From Enhygromyxa salina (GTDB lineage Bacteria > Myxococcota_A > Polyangia > Nannocystales > Nannocystaceae): DNA of 55,274 nt. The stretch is taken from assembly GCF_002994635.1 (NCBI RefSeq), contig NZ_PVNL01000079.1, positions 1 through 55,274 of the forward strand, given 5' to 3'. Each line of letters opens with the position of its first letter. Within the stretch, counting starts at the first letter, position 1. A program made the position numbers and the translations under genes. Under the pieces are notes generated by a model. That model was not told the DNA's origin and ran no database searches. It saw only the letters and a program-made list of their open reading frames with translations. Positions 16,494-23,575 of this stretch are shown in pieces.

Positions 16494-18077
16494 ATGAAGC
16501 TCCCCACGCTTCCGGCGCGGCCGAAGGCCGAGGTTCTCACTGTCGGAGACATCCTCGCCCAGGCTCAGGCTGGACGCTTGCGGGTCCCGTCCTTCCAGAC
16601 GGGGCTGCGCTGGAAAGTCAAGCAGGTCGAGGAGCTGTTCGACAGCATCCTGCGCGGCTTCCCAATCGGGGGCCTGCTGCTGTGGCAACGCGAGGCCGCG
16701 GCCGAGCAGTTGGCGTTTGGCCCGCTTCGAGTCGACGCTCCCGCATGCGCGGATGCTCGCTTCATCGTGGATGGCCAGCAGCGCGTGACCGCTCTCGTCG
16801 GCGCGCTCCTTCATCCCGATGAGCCCCCGCTCGCCGGAACGCATGCGCTATGGCTCAACCTTCTCGAAGGCAGCTTCTCTGTGTTGCGCAAGCAGCCGGT
16901 CTCGCAAGAGGGATGGCTCCCACTCAATATCATCGGCGAGCGGCGTCGCTTGCAGCACTGGGCACGTGCCGCGAGCTATGGCGAACAGACCGATGAGATC
17001 GTCGATCGTGCGTTTCGCATCGAAGAGACGATCATTCGCTACGAACTACCGGCGTATATCGTCCGTAACGCAGACGAGCCCGCGCTGCGGTTGATCTTCA
17101 GTCGCGTCAATCACTCTGGCGTGCCACTCAATGAGCCTGAGGTCTTCCAGGCCTTGTTCGGGAGCGAGGGCGAGTCCAAACCGATCACCGCGCTCGCTAC
17201 CGAGCTCAACCACGAGACTGGATTTGGCCAGCTCCCCGAGGCGTGGCTGTTGCGCTGCCTCAAAGCCATCGCCGAGCTCAACCCAAAGCTTCGGTTTACC
17301 GAAGATCGCCCACCACCTGATGAACTGCTCGCCCATGCCAGCACTTCGATGCGAGCCGCGATCCGTTTTTTGCAGCATGAGGTTGGGTTCCTCCATGCCT
17401 CGGTCTTACCCTACCGCTTTCCGCTAATCATTTTGGCTCGTTTTTTTCATTGCTACCCCAAACCGGCTGCTCGCAGCCGGACGCTCTTGACCCGGTGGAT
17501 TTGGCGTGGGGCGCTCGCAAAACTTCATGGCAACAGCAGCCACGCCAACGTCGCTTCACACCTCGATGATATCGGCGACGACGAGCACGAGAGCATCCAG
17601 CGCCTGCTCGCGCGTGTACCAAAACGGAGTAAGGTGCCGTCAGCGATCGAGAAATGGAACGGGCAGGCGGCCAGCACGCGCCTTCATGCCGCATGCATGC
17701 TGGCTGCTCATCCGATCGATCCTGGCTCGGGTCAGGCCTGGACCGTCGTCGAGTTACTTGGCTGGCTCGCCCAGCTCGAGCAGCCAAACCGGCACATCGG
17801 TGAGTTCTTTCGCCGTCCACTGGCGGGGACGAACCCGGAGATCGCAGCGCGTGTATTCCTACCCAAATCGCAGGATGACCTCAGCGACGCATCGGAAGAG
17901 GTACTTCACAGCCTCGCTATCGAGGGAGTCGCCGCCGACGCCGTGCGTCGTGGGGACGCCGACGCCTTTGTCAGCGCACGGGTCGAGTTCCTCGACGCGC
18001 GCCTGGCCCGACTCATCGAGCTCCGCGCCGCTCCCGACGAGAGCGATCGTCCACCAATTCGCAAACTAACAGGCTGA
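16494..18077 (+). CDS. DUF262-family protein, first gene of a DUF262-HipA cassette
   Basis: 527 aa. The N-terminal DUF262 domain (ParB/sulfiredoxin-like fold) shows VPSFQTGLRWKVKQVEELFD (31-50), FPIGGLLLW, the catalytic-type motif DGQQR (93-97) and FSRVNHSGVPLNEPEVFQAL (202-221), equivalent to the RINSGGTPL region of GmrS and SspE relatives. In those proteins the DGQQR site supports nucleotide hydrolysis or DNA processing. No DUF1524 HNH motif is visible in the C-terminal half, which is helical and unassigned. The stop is followed after four bases by a hipA-like gene, so the two form one unit. Codon usage is visibly less GC-biased than in clpV, suggesting acquisition. Role as antitoxin-like partner, regulator or effector is open. 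Confidence 0.88.
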   Translation: MKLPTLPARPKAEVLTVGDILAQAQAGRLRVPSFQTGLRWKVKQVEELFDSILRGFPIGGLLLWQREAAAEQLAFGPLRVDAPACADARFIVDGQQRVTALVGALLHPDEPPLAGTHALWLNLLEGSFSVLRKQPVSQEGWLPLNIIGERRRLQHWARAASYGEQTDEIVDRAFRIEETIIRYELPAYIVRNADEPALRLIFSRVNHSGVPLNEPEVFQALFGSEGESKPITALATELNHETGFGQLPEAWLLRCLKAIAELNPKLRFTEDRPPPDELLAHASTSMRAAIRFLQHEVGFLHASVLPYRFPLIILARFFHCYPKPAARSRTLLTRWIWRGALAKLHGNSSHANVASHLDDIGDDEHESIQRLLARVPKRSKVPSAIEKWNGQAASTRLHAACMLAAHPIDPGSGQAWTVVELLGWLAQLEQPNRHIGEFFRRPLAGTNPEIAARVFLPKSQDDLSDASEEVLHSLAIEGVAADAVRRGDADAFVSARVEFLDARLARLIELRAAPDESDRPPIRKLTG

Positions 18078-18081
18078 AGCG

Positions 18082-19275
18082 ATGCTGGCTGCGAGCGTAT
18101 ACGTGCATGGCCGCCGGGTCGGTTCCTTTCAGCGCATCGACGATACATGGCAAGACTACGTGTTTGGGTTCGCACCCGAGTGGCTCGACGATCCCGATCG
18201 CCCGGTTCTCGGGCAGGTCTTCCTCGATCATATGCCCGACGAGATAAAGACCTCGGGCATGTTTTGCTGGTTCGACCATTTGCTGCCGCAGGGCCCCTCG
18301 CGGCGCTTGTTTCAACGCGTGGCCGGACTCGACGAGGCCGACGCCGATCCTTTCGAGCTGCTCTTGGCGATTGGCGCCGACCTCCCGGGCGCTGTGACCC
18401 TCGCTCCATCGACACAATGGGTGTCCGACGCTGCGACTCGAAGTGTCCCCGCCAAGCCTCTGCTGAACGCCGCTGGGTTCTCGCTTCCGGGCGCGCAGCT
18501 CAAGCTCTCCCTTCGTGACGGCGAGGGTGGCCTCGTCGTTCCCGTCGGCGGTGAACAAGGTAGTTGGATCGCCAAGTTCGACGACCCACGGATGCCTGGT
18601 CTACCAACGCTCGAATTTTCGACGACTCAGTGGGCGGTGGCTGCCGGGATCCGAGCCCATCAGGCCCAATTGGTCTCGATCCAGGATTTCGCCAAACTGC
18701 CGGAGGCGCTCCCAACTGGGGACGGACAAGTGTTTCTAGCGTCACGCTTCGATCGAAGCGCAGAAGGTTCGATACATGTGGAAGACTTTGGCCAGATCTT
18801 CGACTTCCCCGCCGGCGCTGAGCAGTATCACGCGAGCTACGAGGCGCTCGCCAGTGTGCTGGCTGCGCTCGCGCGCGACGATCTTCGCGAGTATGTAGAG
18901 CGATTGGCGTTCATGATCGTCTCAGGCAACGGCGACGCCCATCTCAAGAACTGGGGTGTCATTTATAGCGACCGGCGAACGCCACGACTGAGCCCCGCCT
19001 ATGATTTGGTTTCGACCATCGCCCGCCTACCGCGCGATGACCTTGCGCTCTCGCTTGGCGGAACACGAGATTTCCGGGCGATCGGGATCGAGTCGTTCGA
19101 GAACCTTGCCCGAGGTATTCATGTCGCTGCGACTGAGGTCCAGACGTGGGCGCGAGATGCCCGCGATCGCGCCCTCGAGACATGGCACAGTGAGGCCAAA
19201 AACCTCCCATTTCTCGCTAGTGAGCGCGAGAAAATCGACGCGCATATTCGACGCACGCCGTTTTGCCATAGCTGA
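18082..19275 (+). CDS. hipA: HipA-family serine/threonine kinase toxin, without a HipB partner
   Basis: 397 aa. All landmarks of a complete HipA are present: an N-terminal subdomain (VYVHGRRVGSFQ; FFDHLLP-like FDHLLPQG at 65-71), the glycine loop SLPGAQLKLSL (134-144), the ATP-site lysine in WIAKFDDP (K165), SRFDR (221-225), the catalytic NGDAHLKNW (283-291) and the metal-binding AYDLV (306-310). HipA kinases phosphorylate GltX or other translation factors and induce dormancy, usually restrained by the DNA-binding HipB. No HipB-like helix-turn-helix gene is next to it; the upstream gene is DUF262 instead, ending four bases before this ATG. A hairpin follows the stop. The target is unknown. 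Confidence 0.9.
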   Translation: MLAASVYVHGRRVGSFQRIDDTWQDYVFGFAPEWLDDPDRPVLGQVFLDHMPDEIKTSGMFCWFDHLLPQGPSRRLFQRVAGLDEADADPFELLLAIGADLPGAVTLAPSTQWVSDAATRSVPAKPLLNAAGFSLPGAQLKLSLRDGEGGLVVPVGGEQGSWIAKFDDPRMPGLPTLEFSTTQWAVAAGIRAHQAQLVSIQDFAKLPEALPTGDGQVFLASRFDRSAEGSIHVEDFGQIFDFPAGAEQYHASYEALASVLAALARDDLREYVERLAFMIVSGNGDAHLKNWGVIYSDRRTPRLSPAYDLVSTIARLPRDDLALSLGGTRDFRAIGIESFENLARGIHVAATEVQTWARDARDRALETWHSEAKNLPFLASEREKIDAHIRRTPFCHS

Positions 19276-19289
19276 GCGCTAGACGCACC

Positions 19290-19403
19290 CTAAGGCTGGG
19301 TGCCTTTGGGCACCCGCACGCTCTCGTCGGGAACCCAACGGAACACCACTCCACGAAGAACCTCAACGATTCCGACGGGATGCGTACCCAACCGCGCAAT
19401 CAT
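19290..19403 (-). CDS. Possible small gene, 37 aa
   Basis: Minus-strand ATG at 19403 preceded by GAAGGA at five bases. The peptide reads MIARLGTHPVGIVEVLRGVV and ends VPKGTQP; its pattern of valines and charged turns looks protein-like. It is shorter than usual cut-offs and overlaps the hairpin behind hipA. It is convergent with hipA and upstream of, but on the same strand as, nothing else coupled. No family is recognised; it may be a remnant of an older gene at the edge of the DUF262-HipA cassette. Confidence 0.35.
   Translation of the reverse strand: MIARLGTHPVGIVEVLRGVVFRWVPDESVRVPKGTQP
19298..19315 (+). terminator. Hairpin after hipA
   Basis: GGGTGCC (19298-19304) and GGCACCC (19309-19315) pair perfectly around a four-base loop, 22 bases after the hipA stop. 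No clear T-run follows. Confidence 0.5.
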
Positions 19404-19440
19404 TACGGTCCTTCGCACCCCGTCGGTGACTTTAGCAGCC

Positions 19441-20343
19441 TCACGACACGCGGTGCAGCACCATCTCGAGCTGCACCGCGCTCATCGTCGCGCCGAGCGA
19501 GCGCAGACACCCGATCGTCACCCCCCGGTCCGCCCCATCATCGACGTTGAGCACATGCAGCGCGGGCCCGTGCACCCGCTGGTGACACGCACGGATGAGC
19601 TCAGTCGCCACGCCCTTGCGGCGGTGCTCGGGCGCGACCGCGATCTGCACGAGCTCGGCGGTCTCGGGCACGACCACCGCGTAGCCGCAGACCTCTTGCT
19701 GCCAGCGGGCCTCGAACACGACCCGCGACTTGCTGCGCTTGACCGTCCACGTGCTGCCCGTCCACGCCGGGGTCAGGCTCCAGAAGCTGGTCCACAGCTC
19801 GCCGCGCTCGGCCTCGGCGGCCGCAGCGGCGTCGCCCTCGTACACGTCGAAGCCCAGCCTCTCCTGAAACCGTTGCGGCCGGCTCAGTCGGGGGAGCTCG
19901 AAACAAAACAGGTGGCGCTCGGCGTCGAAGCCCAGCCGCTCGTAGGCCCGGCGCGCTCGCGCGTCGTCGATCCGGACCTCGAGCTGCATCTGGGTGACCT
20001 CGCGCCGATCCAGCGCCAGGCTCAGCCACTCGAACAAGGCCGAGAGCACGCCCTTGCCCTGCCAACCCTTGCGAACCGCCGACACGATCGCGTACGCGCC
20101 CATGTGCAGCGCCGGCCACTCGTCGACCGCGGTGATCGTCGCGCCGATCAGGCGGCCCTCGGAGAACGCCCCAAAGCTCGACGCCCAGTCGACCCCGCGC
20201 CGCTCGAGCATCGCCCCGAGCTGCGCCACCGATGGGCGGATCGGCGTCGGGTAGATCGCCGACGCGTCCAGGACCAGGTCATGAACCTGCGGCAACTCGC
20301 TGTCACGCAGCGTCCGAATCTCGACGGCCAGCGCCTTCGCCAT
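19441..20343 (-). CDS. GNAT-family N-acetyltransferase with two acetyltransferase-like halves
   Basis: 300 aa from ATG 20343 (a GTG at 20361 is an alternative). The N-terminal half carries YAIVSAVRKGWQGKGVLSAL, a GNAT acetyl-CoA loop of the R/Q-x-x-G-x-G type, followed by ARRAYERLGF, the usual helix after strand 6. The C-terminal half has VQIAVAPEHRRKGVATELI, a second and better-conserved loop (RRKGVA), so this is a tandem GNAT. Substrate cannot be inferred. It is divergent from the GDAP1-like GST, with about 100 bases between likely starts, so the two may share a regulatory region. The short linker between halves (residues about 165-185) is alanine-rich. Confidence 0.87.
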   Translation of the reverse strand: MAKALAVEIRTLRDSELPQVHDLVLDASAIYPTPIRPSVAQLGAMLERRGVDWASSFGAFSEGRLIGATITAVDEWPALHMGAYAIVSAVRKGWQGKGVLSALFEWLSLALDRREVTQMQLEVRIDDARARRAYERLGFDAERHLFCFELPRLSRPQRFQERLGFDVYEGDAAAAAEAERGELWTSFWSLTPAWTGSTWTVKRSKSRVVFEARWQQEVCGYAVVVPETAELVQIAVAPEHRRKGVATELIRACHQRVHGPALHVLNVDDGADRGVTIGCLRSLGATMSAVQLEMVLHRVS

Positions 20344-20444
20344 GGGCCCAAAACATACCACTCATGGCCGTTGGACCGGGTTTTTGCCCCACGTCCACAG
20401 AACTCGCCAAACTCGGCGTCAGGCGGCCGCCGATCGGGGCTACA

Positions 20445-21392
20445 GTGTCGGGGTTGAGCTCCGCGAAGGCCAAGGTCGAAGGGGGCGAGCTGCTCGAGCT
20501 TCCCGGCATCGCCGCGCAGTCCAAGTCGGCGCCCACGCTGTATCACTTCCCGATCTCGCTCGGCTCGCAGCAGGTCCGCCTGGTCCTGGCCGAGAAGCAG
20601 GTCGCGTGGGACGGGCAGATCGTCAACACCGGGCCCGCGCTCGAGAACCTCGAGCCCTGGTACGCCAAGCTCAACCCCCAGCTCGTCGTGCCCACCTTGG
20701 TGGTGGGGACCACGATCGTCACGGGCGCCGTCCAGATCGTTGGCTTCGTCAACGAGCACTTCCCGGGCCCCGAGCTACTGCCCAGCGAGCCCGAGCAGCG
20801 CGACGAAGTGCTGCGGTGGATCGAGATCCAAGATCAGTTCCCGCTGCGCGAGCTCGGCTATGCGCGGACCAAGGGCATGGTCCGGTGGTTTCAGCGCTGG
20901 AGCCTCCGCCAGCAGCGCTCGCGCCTGCGCCGGTTGATCCGCAAGAACCCCGAGCTGCGCGACATCTACGAGGCCAAGCGCGCCGAGCTCGACGGCCTCG
21001 AGCGCGGCATTCACCACCGCATCGGCATGAGCGAGCTCGTCGACGAGGTCGAGGTCCTGCTCGACGAGATCGAGGTCACCCTCGAACAGCGCGAGTGGCT
21101 CGCCGGCCCCAACTACACCCTGGCCGACGCGATGTGGACGGCCGTGCTGTCCAAGCTCGAGCAGATCGGCTTCGCGCGATCGCTCCGCAGTCACCGCAGG
21201 CCGGAGGTCGCGCGCTGGTACGCGCAGCTGCGCGAACGCCCCAGCTGGGACTCGATGATCCGCCGACTCAGCGCCTGGCAAGTGCTGCGCTTCTACGGCC
21301 CGTCCGTGGCCAAGACCTTCCTGCTGTTCTGGGTGCTCAAGTGGATGATCGTGATCGGCCTGGGATGGCTGGTCGCGCATCTGCGCGGGTGA
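20445..21392 (+). CDS. GDAP1-like glutathione S-transferase with C-terminal membrane anchor
   Basis: 315 aa from GTG 20445, with GGGG six bases upstream; an in-frame ATG at 20364 would add 27 residues. The N-terminal thioredoxin-like domain reads LYHFPISLGSQQVRLVLAEK and QLVVPTLVVGTTIVTGAVQI. The helical domain has a long charged insertion containing IRKNPELRDIYEAKRAELDG, then WLAGPNYTLADAMWTAVLSK and IGFARS. The last 25 residues are hydrophobic (FLLFWVLKWMIVIGLGWLVA), a tail anchor. Extended alpha4-alpha5 loop plus C-terminal helix is the layout of animal GDAP1, and several segments resemble it. The usual catalytic Tyr/Ser of GSTs is not obvious, so enzymatic activity is unsure. Confidence 0.88.
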   Translation: MSGLSSAKAKVEGGELLELPGIAAQSKSAPTLYHFPISLGSQQVRLVLAEKQVAWDGQIVNTGPALENLEPWYAKLNPQLVVPTLVVGTTIVTGAVQIVGFVNEHFPGPELLPSEPEQRDEVLRWIEIQDQFPLRELGYARTKGMVRWFQRWSLRQQRSRLRRLIRKNPELRDIYEAKRAELDGLERGIHHRIGMSELVDEVEVLLDEIEVTLEQREWLAGPNYTLADAMWTAVLSKLEQIGFARSLRSHRRPEVARWYAQLRERPSWDSMIRRLSAWQVLRFYGPSVAKTFLLFWVLKWMIVIGLGWLVAHLRG

Positions 21393-21497
21393 CGAAGCTG
21401 TAGCCGCGGGCACGCGCGCGGCGTGTCCATTCTCCACATCCGGGGTGGGTCTGCGGTCGCATGTCTCGCCGAGCATGCTCTATGCTCTCGCGTTCCC

Positions 21498-21863
21498 ATG
21501 AAACTCAGCAAGCTCTTCACGACCAGCCTGATCGCCCTTTGCCTGTCGATCCCCATGGCCGCCTGCGACGGTGGTGACGACGGTGACACCACCGACACCA
21601 ACGCGACCAACGCCGAGGACGACACGACCGAGGACGGCGCGACGGAAGAAGAGACCGGGCCCAGCGGGGACACCACCTGCTCGGTCTACTGCGTCGCCTA
21701 CATTCAGTTCTGCGCCGAGCCCGGGCTGTCCACGGAGTTCGCCAGCGATGCCGAGTGCAACGCCGCCTGCGAGATGTGGGACCAGGCGGGCAAGGACTGT
21801 CGCTACCAGCAGATCATCGACGGCGCCTGCGACCAAGCCGGCAACATGGGCTCGGCTTGCTAG
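21498..21863 (+). CDS. Small cysteine-rich lipoprotein
   Basis: 121 aa from ATG 21498. Signal peptide with lipobox PMAAC (Cys23), an Asp/Thr/Glu-rich linker to about residue 58, then a compact domain of about 60 residues with eight cysteines (CSVYCVAYIQFC, CNAACEMW, DCRYQ, GACDQ, SAC at the end). Spacing suggests four disulphides in a secreted or surface domain. Many such small lipoproteins occur in myxobacteria without known role. It is monocistronic and is followed five bases after its stop by a strong hairpin. Confidence 0.85.
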   Translation: MKLSKLFTTSLIALCLSIPMAACDGGDDGDTTDTNATNAEDDTTEDGATEEETGPSGDTTCSVYCVAYIQFCAEPGLSTEFASDAECNAACEMWDQAGKDCRYQQIIDGACDQAGNMGSAC

Positions 21864-21867
21864 TCGA

Positions 21868-21901
21868 TGCATCTGAAGTTCCTGGCGGAACTTCAGATGC
21901 A
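21868..21901. terminator. Strong bidirectional hairpin between convergent genes
   Basis: Perfect 15-bp arms (21868-21882, 21887-21901; TGCATCTGAAGTTCC) around TGGC, directly after the small lipoprotein stop and facing the convergent lipoprotein gene. Confidence 0.8.
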
Positions 21902-21927
21902 GCGAACTAGCATCTAGATCTTGATGG

Positions 21928-21945
21928 AGGGGCTTCGCAGCCCCT
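21928..21945 (-). terminator. Hairpin behind the convergent lipoprotein gene
   Basis: AGGGGCT/AGCCCCT arms around TCGC, about 16 bases beyond the stop of the minus-strand lipoprotein. No T-run. Confidence 0.5.
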
Positions 21946-21961
21946 TGGAGCCTCCCGCTCG

Positions 21962-23506
21962 CTACCGATTCTCCAACTCGATGGTCCCCACATCGCAGGT
22001 TCCCCCGCCGGGGGTCCCGGAGCAAGATTGCAGGCCGTGTTTCGTGAGGAACATGTTCCAGCTCTTGCCATCGAGATAGGCGACGCTGATGGTCCCAAAC
22101 CGCGGCGTGTCTGCGACGGTGAAGCGGCCCTCGGCGTCGGTCGTGAGCTTGCCAAATACATCATCGCTGGTGGCGCAGGGCGTCTTGCCGCGGAAGGTCT
22201 GCGAGGAATGGGGCGAGTCCTTGCTGATGAGCAGCGAACACACCTCGATCGTCACGTCGGCCGCGGGCGTGCCGTCCTTGCCGACGACCTTGCCGGTCCT
22301 CGTGATCAGCTTGGAGTTCGTCCACTCGGGCAGCGCAGCGGGGCCGGAGCCCGAGACGACCACACGCTCGACCAGCGACGGGATCGGCTCGCCTTGGCCC
22401 GGGAGCAGGTTGATCACCGCGTCGTCGTCGATCACGTGGAGGCCATAGGCCGACCGCAGCCAGACCCGGCCGGCAGCGTCGACGTCGTAGTTGTCGTGGA
22501 TGTCGTTGAGTGAGAACGGCAGGGCCCCCGGCTCGCGCGGGAGCGCCGTGGCCTCGCCGTTCGCGATTCGCATGACCTGCCTTCGCTCGGCGGCGAGCGC
22601 ATAGAGCTTGCCGTCGGCGCCGAGCTGCAGGTTGGCGAGGCGACCAGGGCCCGAGTGCCCGTGGACCGTCTCGAGCTCGCCCTCGACCACGCGATGGACG
22701 GTCTTGCCGTCGAGCGACAGGCTGTGAACCACGCCGTCGACCACGAAGGGATCGGGGAGCAGGCTCGACGAGAGCTTGTTGAACCCATCGCCGGACACGG
22801 TGAAGGTTCCCGACTTCTTGCCCACGCCGCCGCTGATCGAGAACAGCGCGACCCCGTCGGCACCCACGGCTAGCTCGCCGCCGTGGTACCCGGTGATCGG
22901 CGGCTCGAGTGCCTTCCATTGCCCATCCGGCGATCGGACCGCGAGGTAGCGGGGCAAGCTGACGTAGAGCGTGCCGTCGGGCGCCAAGGCGGCGCTGCTG
23001 ACCGAGGCGTTCTTGACCTCGACGCCCGTGAGGACCTCTTTCATGTCCCAGGTCTCCCAGCGGCTGCCGTCGTGGATGCCGACTGAGGTCGTCCCGGATG
23101 CGATCAACTTGCCGTCGTCGGTGAGCTGGTGCGGGCGCGAGACGTGGGTCTGTTTGGCGACGCCGAGATCCGTGACGGTGCCGTCGTAGCGGACCATCGA
23201 ATTGGCGTAAGTGTAGAAGCCGCCCTGGGGCAGCTTGATCGGGTAGTCGTGCATGCGCGAGATCGGTGAGTTCTCGACGCGCTCGAACCCGCCGCTGCGC
23301 AACACCATCAAACCGCCGCGCTCGAGGGTCAGGTAGACCGTGGGGCCGTCGCTGGTTGGAGTTGCCGTCTTTGTGTCGCTCGCCGTGTCCGAAGACGGTG
23401 GGGAGTCGTCGCTGCGGGCTTCGGACGATGAGCTGCCGCGGTCGCAGGCAACCAGCGCGAGGGAGAGCGGGAGAGCGGAGAGGACCAACGAGCGAACGCG
23501 GCACAT
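21962..23506 (-). CDS. Lipoprotein with propeller-like repeats and a carboxypeptidase-regulatory-like C-terminus
   Basis: 514 aa from ATG 23506 (an open extension to 23539 precedes the signal). Lipobox LVAC (Cys21), then a Ser/Asp/Thr linker. The body contains repeated blades such as ALAPDGTLYVSLPRYLAVRS, LGADGKLYALA and VDAAGRVWLRSAYGLHVID, the DGxLY/VW pattern of two-component-sensor or SMP-30-like propellers. The last 130 residues (GKVVGKDGTPAADVTIEVC ... TDAEGRFTVADTP) match the carboxypeptidase regulatory-like beta-sandwich found in secreted proteins. The role is unknown; likely a surface or periplasmic binding protein. Terminator hairpins lie between it and the convergent small lipoprotein. 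Confidence 0.85.
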   Translation of the reverse strand: MCRVRSLVLSALPLSLALVACDRGSSSSEARSDDSPPSSDTASDTKTATPTSDGPTVYLTLERGGLMVLRSGGFERVENSPISRMHDYPIKLPQGGFYTYANSMVRYDGTVTDLGVAKQTHVSRPHQLTDDGKLIASGTTSVGIHDGSRWETWDMKEVLTGVEVKNASVSSAALAPDGTLYVSLPRYLAVRSPDGQWKALEPPITGYHGGELAVGADGVALFSISGGVGKKSGTFTVSGDGFNKLSSSLLPDPFVVDGVVHSLSLDGKTVHRVVEGELETVHGHSGPGRLANLQLGADGKLYALAAERRQVMRIANGEATALPREPGALPFSLNDIHDNYDVDAAGRVWLRSAYGLHVIDDDAVINLLPGQGEPIPSLVERVVVSGSGPAALPEWTNSKLITRTGKVVGKDGTPAADVTIEVCSLLISKDSPHSSQTFRGKTPCATSDDVFGKLTTDAEGRFTVADTPRFGTISVAYLDGKSWNMFLTKHGLQSCSGTPGGGTCDVGTIELENR

Positions 23507-23575
23507 GGCGACGATGGGTAACACAGGTCCCGCAAGCACGCTGTGGCGCTCACCGCCCGTTCGAGTAGGGAGCGA

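Noticed and set aside
16317..16844. Minus-strand open frame whose last 28 codons look protein-like (VVTAAVPMTKRLASVLGKYT)
   Set aside because: Most of it is antisense to the DUF262 N-terminus. The end could be a remnant of an older gene, but one short stretch is not enough.
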